From contig NZ_CM001441.1 of the NCBI RefSeq assembly GCF_000244895.1, positions 4,740,198 to 4,804,197 of the forward strand: 64,000 bases of DNA, read 5' to 3'. The notes beneath the pieces were generated by a model that had not been told where the DNA came from, ran no database searches, and saw only the letters and a program-made list of their open reading frames with translations. The DNA comes from Desulfosporosinus youngiae DSM 17734. GTDB lineage: Bacteria > Bacillota > Desulfitobacteriia > Desulfitobacteriales > Desulfitobacteriaceae. Positions 39,687 through 47,930 of this stretch are shown piece after piece. Numbering within the stretch: the first letter of the stretch is position 1; each line of letters opens with the position of its first letter. The translations under genes were made by a program, and so were the position numbers.

Positions 39687-39757
39687 TAGAATATCTCCCT
39701 TTACAATAAAATAAATTCTACGCCATTCCATGTGTTTCCTGCTAACTAAAGCCCTGT

Positions 39758-40690
39758 CTAGATATTTTTTACTTTGGCTGCTAATCCCTCTAGTCCATCA
39801 CGGGGAGTTGTTACCACGGGGATACCGCTCGGCAGATTTTCAATGCAGGCCCATTCATCATCTTCGTCAAGAACTTTCACCTTGCGAAACTGCACAACCC
39901 CCTCACTCCAGACAAACGCTCCCAGTTCCTCCCCCTTTGTCCAAAGGGCAGTTTTTGGAATAAGAACTCCATTTGTCGGCGAACGGTAAATCCAGCTCAC
40001 TTCTTGGCGTCTTTGAAGCCCTGTCCCATCGATATAGTGAGGAAATTGTACGATAACTCCCTTAGGTTGGTCTGATCTTCGTAATATTTTCGCACTGACC
40101 GTCTGAGTTCCAACCGTCAGACGTATGGATTTGCCATCAGTAAGTCCATCAATATCTGGCAGTTCAAGAAAGGCTACGGTAGGAATGAGATTATTCACTA
40201 TTTTACCGATAACTTCCCCTGCTTGTACTGTTTCTACACCCATTTTAACAGTGGCCGGCTGAGTTAATAATTTATTAAGATCCATCGTGATCAAGTTTTG
40301 GCCCGTCAAAATGGATTCTAAACCATCACTTTGGCGAAAAAACAGCCCACCCATAGCCGCCGTTATGGTCATGTTCTGGGCATATTCTTTTGTTCCGGGA
40401 GCCGCCCCTTCCGGTAGAACCGTAGCCACCGGCTCTCCGCGTCTTATCCTCTGACCATCTTCTCCTATGTATTGCACCTTCCCTGCAAACGGTGCAAGTA
40501 CAATTGATTCTTGATTAGCAAATGTTGCCGCTGCTCTGCGTTCATGGTTAATGGTTCCGGTTTGAGCTGCAGCAAATTTTATTGTCCCCGAGATAAATGT
40601 TGAACGGTAACACCATACGACTCCTCCAACCATAACAATGAACAAAATACCCCAAAACCAATGATTGGGTTTTCTCCTTTTCCCCTCCAT
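39758..40690 (-). CDS. HlyD-like membrane-fusion-type protein
   Basis: 310 residues. One N-terminal membrane segment (HWFWGILFIVMVGGVVWCY) is followed by a biotinyl-lipoyl-like half (IVLAPFAGKVQYIGEDGQRIRRGEPVATV) and a beta-rich domain ending TPRDGLEGLAAKV. This is the layout of periplasmic-adaptor/HlyD proteins as found in Gram-positive bacteria. There is no ABC or MFS transporter next to it, so its partner is unknown. CGGAGGG precedes the ATG at 40690. It follows the histidine-kinase gene. Confidence 0.82.
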   Translation of the reverse strand: MEGKRRKPNHWFWGILFIVMVGGVVWCYRSTFISGTIKFAAAQTGTINHERRAAATFANQESIVLAPFAGKVQYIGEDGQRIRRGEPVATVLPEGAAPGTKEYAQNMTITAAMGGLFFRQSDGLESILTGQNLITMDLNKLLTQPATVKMGVETVQAGEVIGKIVNNLIPTVAFLELPDIDGLTDGKSIRLTVGTQTVSAKILRRSDQPKGVIVQFPHYIDGTGLQRRQEVSWIYRSPTNGVLIPKTALWTKGEELGAFVWSEGVVQFRKVKVLDEDDEWACIENLPSGIPVVTTPRDGLEGLAAKVKNI

Positions 40691-40756
40691 ATTATCCCTC
40701 CGGCGAATTAGATATCGGATAATCAATCTTCAACATTCGCAACTACACATCGAACT

Positions 40757-42127
40757 CTATATAGCTCTTGGCAAATGGCATGTAAAAACAGTTCCAACCC
40801 CTAGCTCAGAATTCACGCTAATAGTTCCGCCTATGCCTTCCACGATATGTTTGACGATACTGAGCCCAAGCCCTGTTCCGCCTTGTTCCCGGGAACGTGC
40901 CCTGTCCACTCGATAGAACCGCTCAAAGATTCTTGGTAAAATATCCTCCGGTATGCCGCAACCCGTGTCTCCAAATTCCAAGCAAAGATGGTTTGGCGCA
41001 GTTTGTACATGCAGCCAGACACGACCTGAAGCTGTATATTTAACTGCATTTTCTAAGAGATTGAGCAGAAGTTGGCTCAATAAATCCTCACTTATAAAGA
41101 GCGGCGGCAGGTTATCGGGAAGATCAACTTCCACCTGAATTCCTTTAGCCTGAGCGACACTTTGAATGACTGGTTTAATTTTATTATACGCTTGTTGTAC
41201 GTAAGACACATTGCTGAGTCTCACTTCCGAGCGATTTCCTTGCCCTTCAATATGAGCCAGAGTCAGCAGATCCTCAATGAGACGCTGTAAACGCAAAGTT
41301 TCTGCCTGGATTATTTTTAAAAATCGGTCCCGTAAGGATGGGTCATCTGCGGCCCCATCAAGGAGTGTTTCTACGAACCCTTTAATAGAAGTCAATGGGG
41401 TTCTCAATTCATGAGAAACATTGGCGACAAAGTCGGTTCGCATTTTTTCGAGCCGGCGTAAATCTGTCACATCATGAAAAACTATAACTGCACCTCTTGA
41501 TTGCCCCTGCTCGGTTAATATGGGATTAATCTTGCTTTGCACAGTTCTTTGGGCGATCTGCAATTCTTTCATTGCTGAAGGTTGCCCGGAAAGCACCTTA
41601 CGGGTTAGCTGTTCCAATTCCGAATCATAGGTCAGCTCTAACAGATATCCTAATTCTCTAACCGTGCCTTCTCTTGCAAAAATTCTTTCCGCCGCAGCAT
41701 TTACTAAGACGACCCGCCCCACATGATCTACCGCCACAACACCCTCTTGCATCCCCGCTAGAATTGCTTCCATCTTGTGAGCTTGCTGGGTTCCATTCTG
41801 AACAATTCTTTCGACATGGCGGGAAAGGCTGTTAAGCTCCACTGTAAATTGTCCTAGTTCATCTGTGGAATCTGATAGATCAATTTGTCCAAAGTCTCCA
41901 CGGGCAATTCGCTGGGTAGCAAAGTGTAGCTTCTCCATTCGCCGGGTTAATTGGCTGGTGAAGAAATAGACAACTCCAGCAGGTAGAAGCAGGGCAAGAA
42001 TAATGACCCCTATTTCAGTTCGTTGTCCTCCAGATGCCAGCCTCGCACTTTCTCCTATCCAAAAAAGCAATAGAGAAAGCCCTGTCATACCTAAAAATAG
42101 ACCAGTTATTCTCCATTTTATACTCAT
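40757..42127 (-). CDS. PhoR-like sensor histidine kinase
   Basis: 456 residues. Two membrane helices near the N-terminus are separated by only about 15 residues, so it has almost no external sensor domain. A HAMP domain (about residues 47-100) and a PAS domain (about 115-215) follow. The dimerisation domain has the phosphorylated His in FVANVSHELRTPLTSIKGF, and the ATPase domain has LLLNLLENAVKYT, FGDTGCGIPEDIL and GGTGLGLSIVKHIVEG. The PAS domain is probably the sensing part. It forms a pair with the response regulator four bases upstream. What it senses cannot be read from sequence. Confidence 0.9.
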   Translation of the reverse strand: MSIKWRITGLFLGMTGLSLLLFWIGESARLASGGQRTEIGVIILALLLPAGVVYFFTSQLTRRMEKLHFATQRIARGDFGQIDLSDSTDELGQFTVELNSLSRHVERIVQNGTQQAHKMEAILAGMQEGVVAVDHVGRVVLVNAAAERIFAREGTVRELGYLLELTYDSELEQLTRKVLSGQPSAMKELQIAQRTVQSKINPILTEQGQSRGAVIVFHDVTDLRRLEKMRTDFVANVSHELRTPLTSIKGFVETLLDGAADDPSLRDRFLKIIQAETLRLQRLIEDLLTLAHIEGQGNRSEVRLSNVSYVQQAYNKIKPVIQSVAQAKGIQVEVDLPDNLPPLFISEDLLSQLLLNLLENAVKYTASGRVWLHVQTAPNHLCLEFGDTGCGIPEDILPRIFERFYRVDRARSREQGGTGLGLSIVKHIVEGIGGTISVNSELGVGTVFTCHLPRAI

Positions 42128-42131
42128 CTTT

Positions 42132-42818
42132 TTATCCTTTGAAGCGGTAGCCTATTCCGCGTAATGTCTCAATGTACTCAGGATTTGAGGGATCCTTTTC
42201 GATCTTCAGACGCAAATGACGCACATGAACATCAACTGTGCGGGTATCCCCGTCATATTCATAGCCCCAAATTCGTTCCAGCAAATCATCTCGGGAATAA
42301 ACTCTGCCAGGTTGTTCCAGCAAAACACGCAGCAGTTCAAACTCTTTGGGCGTCAACTCAGTCTCCTCACCCCGGACATAAACACGAAACCCCTTTATAT
42401 CAATTCGCAATTCTCCTCGAACGACTTGAGAATCCGTTTCCTCGGACAAATTCATCCGGCGCAGACGTGCTTTGATCCGAGCTAACAATTCTCGAGGACT
42501 AAACGGTTTGGTCATATAATCATCGGCTCCGAGTTCGAGTCCTAAAACCTTATCAATAACTTCACCTTTGGCGGTTAACATAATAATCGGTAATTGTTGG
42601 TATCTTGGAATTAAGCGAATTCTTCGGCAGACCTCTAAGCCGTCCATTCCCGGCAGCATAAGATCCAACACCACAAGATCAGGTTGTTCCTTCTCAACAC
42701 AATCCAAAGCTTCCTGTCCATCCTTTGCCAGAAAAACTCCATACCCTTCCTTTTCTAAATTGAATTTGAGGAGCTCAAGAATCGGTTCCTCATCATCAAC
42801 CACTAAGATTGCCGCCAC
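42132..42818 (-). CDS. PhoB/OmpR-family response regulator
   Basis: 228 residues. The receiver domain starts AAILVVDDEEPILELL, has the phosphoacceptor in LVVLDLMLPGMDGLEVC and the switch Lys in DDYMTKPFSPREL. The C-terminal winged-helix domain has LTPKEFELLRVLLEQPG and TVDVHVRHLRLKIE. The frame is open to 42899, but those codons translate a heptad-repeat array. AAGGGG nine bases before GTG at 42818 gives the usual length. Cotranscribed with the kinase. Confidence 0.92.
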   Translation of the reverse strand: MAAILVVDDEEPILELLKFNLEKEGYGVFLAKDGQEALDCVEKEQPDLVVLDLMLPGMDGLEVCRRIRLIPRYQQLPIIMLTAKGEVIDKVLGLELGADDYMTKPFSPRELLARIKARLRRMNLSEETDSQVVRGELRIDIKGFRVYVRGEETELTPKEFELLRVLLEQPGRVYSRDDLLERIWGYEYDGDTRTVDVHVRHLRLKIEKDPSNPEYIETLRGIGYRFKG

Positions 42819-42836
42819 CTGTCCCATCCCCTTCAT

Positions 42837-43021
42837 CGAGGTTCGAAGTCCGAAGCACGATGCTCGAATTTCGTTCTTCCCGTTCCCCTCGTTCTTCATA
42901 CATCGATTCTTTATCCGCTCTGTCTCGGTACACCTCTCAAATCAGGCTCCACGGAAGTTCTATTATTCCGTATCTCCCGTACCTTTCGTGCCCCGAGCAT
43001 CGCACCTCGTGCTTCGCATTC
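42837..43021. repeat. Palindromic heptad element between pgeF and the response regulator
   Basis: Left arm units start at 42837, 42844, 42851, 42858, 42865 and 42872 (CGAGGTT, CGAAGTC, CGAAGCA, CGATGCT, CGAATTT, CGTTCTT). Right arm units, of the other strand's type, start at 42987, 42994, 43001, 43008 and 43015. Both arms keep exact 7-bp phase and are partly complementary, so the 185-bp element could fold into a large hairpin. The right arm lies inside the pgeF reading frame. Confidence 0.8.
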
Positions 43022-43814
43022 TGATCCAACCTGCCATCCGTCCTGTCCGAGCACCATCCCGGCGATGAGAGAAGAACCACTCAGGATTATCTGCGGTGCA
43101 AATTTCAGCGATATCTATATTTTCCGGACGAATCCCTTTTTCCAGGAATATTGATCGATTAGCTTCCCATAGATCAAGTAAGTAGTGTCCTTCTCCCTGC
43201 GAACGAAGAAAGGGCGTTTTATTAAAATTAGAGCGAAACCATTCAGCTACCCGTTCATCTATAGAATAACAGCATGGACCTATACTTGGTCCGATGGCAA
43301 CCCATGCATTTTCTGTACGTCCCCCGGCTTTTTCAAATCCTTCCATAGCCTTCAGGCCAATTTTATTGACAGTTCCCTTCCAGCCAGCATGCACAATGCC
43401 TACTGCTTCAAGATCCGGGTAGTAAAAAAAGAGAGGAACGCAATCTGCAAAAAATGCCATTAGCCCTATAGTAGTTTGTGTTATTAAGCCATCAACGGCG
43501 GGGATTGCCGTCTCCATTTCATTCGCTCCCCGTCCCCCGTCATTCTCCTTGACCCATATTACATCCGTACCATGGACTTGCTCACCCACTGTAACCCTAG
43601 TCCAAGGAACTCCCCATTGATCAAACCAACGTTTACGATTCTCTATAACGAACTTAGAGTCATCTCCAACATGAAGTCCTAAATTCAACGTATCATAGGG
43701 AACCAGACCGACTCCACCAACCCGAGTAGAAAACCCTAGGTCAATCCCTGCATCTTGCCATTTGGGAATAGTTAAGTAAGTTAAACTTCCACTATTGTGC
43801 CACTTCCAGCTCAT
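42963..43814 (-). CDS. pgeF: PgeF/YlmD peptidoglycan-editing or purine-nucleoside enzyme
   Basis: Multicopper-oxidase-like laccase-domain family, now associated with purine nucleoside phosphorylase/adenosine deaminase activity and with peptidoglycan editing. Conserved blocks are EQVHGTDVIWV, FADCVPLFFYYP with VGIVHAGWKGTVNKIG, AIGPSIGPCCYSI, and FFSHRRDGARTGRM. The family usually ends just after the last block. Here the frame runs about 25 residues further because the C-terminus is translated from a heptad-repeat arm (RMRSTRCDARG). The ATG at 43814 follows GAAGGAG. Confidence 0.92.
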   Translation of the reverse strand: MSWKWHNSGSLTYLTIPKWQDAGIDLGFSTRVGGVGLVPYDTLNLGLHVGDDSKFVIENRKRWFDQWGVPWTRVTVGEQVHGTDVIWVKENDGGRGANEMETAIPAVDGLITQTTIGLMAFFADCVPLFFYYPDLEAVGIVHAGWKGTVNKIGLKAMEGFEKAGGRTENAWVAIGPSIGPCCYSIDERVAEWFRSNFNKTPFLRSQGEGHYLLDLWEANRSIFLEKGIRPENIDIAEICTADNPEWFFSHRRDGARTGRMAGWIRMRSTRCDARGTKGTGDTE

Positions 43815-43917
43815 CCGTCAAACTCCTTCGGTTTATATTTAATATATCATCTAATAACCTTAAGGACAAACCTCTAAAGGTCCTAGTCAGATCGTACTTA
43901 CATCAGCCTAAACAAAT

Positions 43918-43956
43918 AAGCATAAGCCTTTGCTAAGCAACCAAAGGTTTATGCTT
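43918..43956 (-). terminator. Intrinsic terminator between ymxH and pgeF
   Basis: AAGCATAAACCTTTG can pair with CAAAGGCTTATGCTT (one mismatch) across a 9-base loop, followed by ATTTGTTT. It comes about 30 bases after the ymxH stop. Confidence 0.8.
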
Positions 43957-43983
43957 CCATGTTAAGTTTTTTCCGATGCACAA

Positions 43984-44259
43984 TTATCGACGATCGTCAT
44001 TTTCTGTATTGAATTCAGGCAAATCATTGACATCCACCAAGATGACATCAACTCCTATTTTTTTGACATGATCCCATGGAACAAAAAAGTCTTCCGTCTT
44101 TCCGCTCCCGAAAAGCCCCCAACTCCGCGAGGGTCCAGGCACAATGATACCTTTGACGACACCCCTTTCCAGATCTAAATCCAGGTCTTTAATCGGACCT
44201 AACCTGCGCCCATCTTTAACGTTCACAATATCTAATAATCTTAAATCTGAGACCCGCAT
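43984..44259 (-). CDS. YmxH/YlmC-type PRC-barrel sporulation protein
   Basis: 91-residue PRC-barrel protein, MRVSDLRLLDIVNVKDGRRLG..., with the family-typical end DFFVPWDHVKKIGVDVILVDV. Small YmxH/YlmC proteins occur widely in endospore formers, often near sigG or related loci; their role is unclear. A long G run (AAAGGGGGGGG) eight bases before the ATG is the ribosome site. Downstream of sigG across a heptad-repeat element. Confidence 0.9.
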   Translation of the reverse strand: MRVSDLRLLDIVNVKDGRRLGPIKDLDLDLERGVVKGIIVPGPSRSWGLFGSGKTEDFFVPWDHVKKIGVDVILVDVNDLPEFNTENDDRR

Positions 44260-44278
44260 TGCCAGCCCCCCCCTTTAG

Positions 44279-44556
44279 CGAGGTTCGAAGCTCGATGTTC
44301 GATGTTCGAGGTTCGAATATCAAGCCTCAGCCCCGAGATAAGTCTGACGATGCACTTTTCATGCATCGTACTTCATATATCATAATATGAGGGAGGGTCT
44401 CTAAATAGCCTACAGTCCACATATATTTCGAAGTTCAATGCTCCGTGCACAAGGTTCATCTTTCACATTAGCAGCCTAATCTTTAGGGCGAAGGCCATGG
44501 ATGGGATACTAATCCCGCAATCGAATTTCGAACCTCGTGCCTGGCGCATCGCATTA
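44279..44556. repeat. Large heptad-repeat element filling the sigG-ymxH gap
   Basis: Three arrays. At 44279-44327 units start at 44279, 44286, 44293, 44300, 44307, 44314 and 44321 (CGAGGTT, CGAAGCT, CGATGTT twice, CGAGGTT, CGAATAT, CAAGCCT). At 44429-44470 there are six degenerate 7-bp units beginning CGAAGTT. At 44522-44556 CGAATTT, CGAACCT, CGTGCCT, GGCGCAT and CGCATTA end on the sigG stop codon (44554-44556). The first array is inverted relative to the last, so the gap is an imperfect palindrome of about 278 bp. Nothing else is seen in this gap. Confidence 0.8.
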
Positions 44557-45327
44557 CACGTACTTACGCATGTGTTGCATAGCTGCCTTCTCAAGGCGGG
44601 AAACCTGAGCCTGAGATATTCCGATCTCATCCGCCACTTCCATCTGAGTTTTTCCCTGAAAAAAGCGCAGAGATAGGATAAGTTTTTCCCGTTCGCTTAA
44701 GCGGCGCAAGGCTTCACGAACGGCGAGCCCTTCAACCCAGCCGGTATCAGTCTGTTTATCATCTCCTATTTGATCCATGACAAAGATAGGATCCCCACCA
44801 TCGTGATAAATGGGCTCAAATAAAGAAATCGGCTCCTGAATAGCATCTAAGGCAAAAACAACGTCTTCTCGCGGCAGAGATAATTTGTTGGCTATTTCTG
44901 CAACGGTTGGTTCACATGAACGTTCACTTACCAACTGATCCCGCACCTGTAGTGCTTTATAAGCAATATCTCGCAGGGACCTACTCACCCGAATCGGATT
45001 ATTATCTCTTAAATAACGACGAATTTCCCCAATAATCATAGGGACAGCATAAGTAGAGAATTTGACATTCTGTCCGAGATCAAAATTGTCAATAGCTTTC
45101 ATTAACCCGATACAGCCAACCTGAAAAAGGTCATCCACATACTCTCCACGATTCGTAAACCGTTGGATCACGCTAAGAACAAGGCGGAGATTCCCATGGA
45201 TTAGTTTATCTCGGGCACTGCGGTTTCCAGCTTGATAGATTACAAACAACTCTTTCATTTTCGCGCTGGACAACACAGGCAACTTTGAGGTGTTCACTCC
45301 ACAAATCTCAACTTTATTCAATGCCAA
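44554..45327 (-). CDS. sigG: RNA polymerase sporulation sigma factor G
   Basis: Late forespore sigma factor, 257 residues. Region 2 contains DDLFQVGCIGLMKAIDNFDLGQNVKFSTYAVPMIIGEI and region 4 contains EVADEIGISQAQVSRLEK, with NKVEICGVNTSKLPVL at the N-terminus, a SigG hallmark. Start is TTG with GGAGG about ten bases upstream. It follows sigE with a 57-bp gap, the standard spoIIGA-sigE-sigG order. Confidence 0.96.
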   Translation of the reverse strand: MALNKVEICGVNTSKLPVLSSAKMKELFVIYQAGNRSARDKLIHGNLRLVLSVIQRFTNRGEYVDDLFQVGCIGLMKAIDNFDLGQNVKFSTYAVPMIIGEIRRYLRDNNPIRVSRSLRDIAYKALQVRDQLVSERSCEPTVAEIANKLSLPREDVVFALDAIQEPISLFEPIYHDGGDPIFVMDQIGDDKQTDTGWVEGLAVREALRRLSEREKLILSLRFFQGKTQMEVADEIGISQAQVSRLEKAAMQHMRKYV

Positions 45328-45384
45328 ACTACGAGCACCTCCCCAGCCAATTCTGTTGGGAAGTATGCCCTAAGATAGTTTAGG

Positions 45385-46110
45385 TTATTCCAATCGACAA
45401 AATTCTTTGCGTAATCTGCGAATAATTCGCTTTTCGAGCCGAGAGATATAGGACTGTGAGATCCCTAGCCGATCGGCGACTTCTTTTTGAGTCTTCTCTA
45501 CCCCATCGTCCAAACCAAACCTCAATTCCATGATAATCTTTTCTCGATTCGTGAGCCTTCCCATAGCCAAATGCAACAGTTGCCGATCTACCTGTTCCTC
45601 TATGGGCTTTGAGATAATATCATTCTCCGTGCCCAAAACATCTGATAAAAGTAATTCATTCCCATCCCAATCAATATTTAACGGTTCATCAAAGGAAACT
45701 TCTGAGCGAGTTTTGTTATTGCGTCTAAGATACATCAAAATTTCATTTTCAATGCATCGCGAAGCATAGGTTGCCAACTTAATTTTCTTCTGAGGATCAA
45801 AGGTATTAACCGCTTTAATTAATCCAATAGTACCTATGGAAACTAGGTCTTCAATCCCGATCCCTGTATTCTCGAATTTTCGTGCTATATAGACTACAAG
45901 CCGGAGATTACGTTCAATCAAAATATCCCTTATTGAACTGTCTCCCATTTCTAAGCGTTCTAAAAGAACTCCTTCTTCATCCGAGTTAAGTGGCGGCGGT
46001 AAAGCTTCACTGCTTCCAACATAATAAATTCCACTAACTCCAAAGATTTTTTGAACAAAAATAACCCACAAGCGTCTGACCTTACCTTGAGCATTACTCC
46101 ACCACTTCAT
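45385..46110 (-). CDS. sigE: RNA polymerase sporulation sigma factor E (pro-protein)
   Basis: Early mother-cell sigma factor, 241 residues. The N-terminal pro-sequence ([21 protein letters not shown]) precedes SSEALPPPL, the conserved region after the SpoIIGA cleavage site. Region 2 has [37 protein letters not shown] and region 4.2 has [21 protein letters not shown]. It begins directly after the spoIIGA stop, so the protease and its substrate are made together. Confidence 0.97.
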   Translation of the reverse strand: MKWWSNAQGKVRRLWVIFVQKIFGVSGIYYVGSSEALPPPLNSDEEGVLLERLEMGDSSIRDILIERNLRLVVYIARKFENTGIGIEDLVSIGTIGLIKAVNTFDPQKKIKLATYASRCIENEILMYLRRNNKTRSEVSFDEPLNIDWDGNELLLSDVLGTENDIISKPIEEQVDRQLLHLAMGRLTNREKIIMELRFGLDDGVEKTQKEVADRLGISQSYISRLEKRIIRRLRKEFCRLE

Positions 46111-47028
46111 TTATCCATCTCCACCTTTCTGCACATGTTCTGGGTGTAGTAACGCTTGGTATTCACCCTCTGAACTTAACACTTGCTTGACAAGTGCCAC
46201 CGTAGCACGGATTTGCTGTGACCCTTTACTGCTGAAATACATCACTCGCTCAGGTCTTATCCCAAGAAGCCAGCTTTGAGTATCGATTGATTGAAAGGGG
46301 ATAAAAACAATGTGTTTTACCAAATCAGGATTAACCTTCCACAATAATGGCCAAGGGTCTGCGTAATCCTTCCAAGGGATATCCAGGAATGCACGAATAC
46401 TTTCCGGCATTGCACTTGCGGCCACCTCCTGTTCCAGAAGAATAACCGGGAATCCCGTTAAGGGATCTCGCAAATGATTTCCAGTATCCATTAACGCTTT
46501 AATGTGAACAACCCCACGTTCTTCACCACCAAAGTTGATTTCTAAATCATAGATAGTTCGTTTCAGGACCGACTTCATTTCCTGCCATCGTTGCCAAAGA
46601 CGCTGTATTAACCACCATAGCGCTGCTCCTAACGGAAGAACCCAGACATTGTTTATTACCAAGGTTAATGGTTCTCCACTTAATCCGCTATCGAATTGTG
46701 CCCACCCCCATACTGCATACATAAATCCGCCTAATCCCGCCGAAAGGATCCCAAAACCAAGGAATGCCTTAATTAGGTTGCCTGTTCTCAGGGTTGGAAA
46801 AGCGACTGCGACCATAAGAAAAGGAATAATCCATTTACATGAAATAGCCCATGGCGGAGCAGAATAACAGGCTAAAACGACTGGGATTTCACCAAGCAAA
46901 GCTGCGATCAAGATTCGGTTTGGGCGGATCGGGAGGTGAAGAAGTCGACCGAGAAGGATAAGCAGAAGAGTGTCCATTCCCCCATTAATGAGAATAACCA
47001 GATCGAGATAAGTTTCTGCAGCGCCCAT
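46111..47028 (-). CDS. spoIIGA: SpoIIGA, pro-sigma-E processing protease
   Basis: Membrane aspartic protease that activates pro-sigma-E after asymmetric septation. The N-terminal half has five hydrophobic segments; the C-terminal half holds the catalytic motif ALMDTGNHLRDPLTG. About 305 residues. AAAGGG stands eight bases before the ATG at 47028; a GTG three codons earlier is the alternative. Directly upstream of sigE, as in Bacillus and Clostridia. Confidence 0.95.
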   Translation of the reverse strand: MGAAETYLDLVILINGGMDTLLLILLGRLLHLPIRPNRILIAALLGEIPVVLACYSAPPWAISCKWIIPFLMVAVAFPTLRTGNLIKAFLGFGILSAGLGGFMYAVWGWAQFDSGLSGEPLTLVINNVWVLPLGAALWWLIQRLWQRWQEMKSVLKRTIYDLEINFGGEERGVVHIKALMDTGNHLRDPLTGFPVILLEQEVAASAMPESIRAFLDIPWKDYADPWPLLWKVNPDLVKHIVFIPFQSIDTQSWLLGIRPERVMYFSSKGSQQIRATVALVKQVLSSEGEYQALLHPEHVQKGGDG

Positions 47029-47136
47029 CTGGTGCACCCTTTCTATACGCTTCTCTAAAAATTATAGCTGACTAATGAAGTAAAACCTGTCGTTTTCCGA
47101 GGGATATAAATGGATATTTTAGGAAATTGATGTAGA

Positions 47137-47166
47137 TTTATATCCAGTAAGGATATAGCTCGACAA
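47137..47166 (-). promoter_or_regulatory. Candidate Spo0A-controlled promoter of spoIIGA
   Basis: Minus strand: -35-like TTGTCG (47161-47166), 18-bp spacer, -10 TATAAA (47137-47142). A TGTCGAG heptamer (47159-47165), one mismatch from the Spo0A box TGNCGAA, overlaps the -35. Bacillus spoIIG is also an elongated-spacer promoter controlled by Spo0A. Confidence 0.5.
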
Positions 47167-47255
47167 GATACTCAAGCTTATGCGTAAGATTGTTTTGTAG
47201 AACGCAAAACATCAGCCCATTTACATGAAATCATTCGAGGTCTTGTATGGGAATA

Positions 47256-47294
47256 AAAGCGGGCAGATCCTTCGAATATGGATCTGCCCGCTTT
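47256..47294 (-). terminator. Strong intrinsic terminator upstream of spoIIGA
   Basis: Perfect 15-bp stem AAAGCGGGCAGATCC/GGATCTGCCCGCTTT with a 9-base loop and T-rich tail. It ends the transcript of the coiled-coil gene (stop at 47368) and insulates spoIIGA. The rest of the 339-bp gap holds the candidate spoIIGA promoter and an inverted repeat at 47102-47145. Confidence 0.93.
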
Positions 47295-47367
47295 ATTGCA
47301 GTTAAACGATATCCAATTTTTGAATTATCCTGAAACCCAAGACCCATTTCGGCTGCTCTCAGAGACT

Positions 47368-47790
47368 TTAGACATACCTCCGTCGAAGGCTCCTAATAGC
47401 CACTTCATGTCGTCCAAGTATTTCGTCAGTGGACCTCTTGTCCTCTTTTAAATCTTCAAGATCTGCTGAGACACGCTTTAAGATGCTCTCTAAAAGGTTA
47501 GTTTTATCGTCAATATGCTTATTGATTTCTTCATACCGCCGCTCACTTTGTACCATAAAATTTTGTTGTACTTCAACAATAATTTTGATATTTGTTTGTA
47601 CTGCTTCAAGTGTCAAACCATGATTATGCAGCTCCATGGTATTGTTCTTCAGATCTTCTCTCAACGTGCCCAATTCCATGGTGTTCTTCTTTAGGTCTTC
47701 CTTCAGCGTCTCTACGGCATCTAAGCGTTTTGTCATTATTGTTTGACTCTCAAGGATTTTGTTAAGCACTTCCATCAGTTTTTCGTCCAT
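47368..47790 (-). CDS. Unrecognised coiled-coil protein downstream of ftsZ
   Basis: 140 residues, almost entirely predicted coiled coil. No signal peptide, membrane helix or known motif. Two consecutive 14-residue copies stand out: LKEDLKKNTMELGT and LREDLKNNTMELHN. The C-terminus is basic (RSLRRRYV). GGGGGTGAGAAT before the ATG at 47790 sets the start; a longer frame to 47847 is open. It lies about 140 bases after ftsZ and ends at a strong terminator, so it may be cotranscribed with ftsZ. I do not assign a function. Confidence 0.75.
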   Translation of the reverse strand: MDEKLMEVLNKILESQTIMTKRLDAVETLKEDLKKNTMELGTLREDLKNNTMELHNHGLTLEAVQTNIKIIVEVQQNFMVQSERRYEEINKHIDDKTNLLESILKRVSADLEDLKEDKRSTDEILGRHEVAIRSLRRRYV

Positions 47791-47930
47791 ATTCTCACCC
47801 CCTTGAGAGGTTGATACTCGTCCTCCCAACATGAAAGCGAGGTGCAATTATCAAGTGCGTTATAGTTTAGTGAAAATGTAACGCGTATTTCAGAATAATT
47901 GCATCTCGCTTATATTACGTTGCTTTTCTC

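Noticed and set aside
44279-44556. Possible CRISPR array in the sigG-ymxH gap
   Set aside because: The repeat unit is 7 bp, contiguous and degenerate; there are no 24-36-bp direct repeats with unique spacers and no cas genes in the window.
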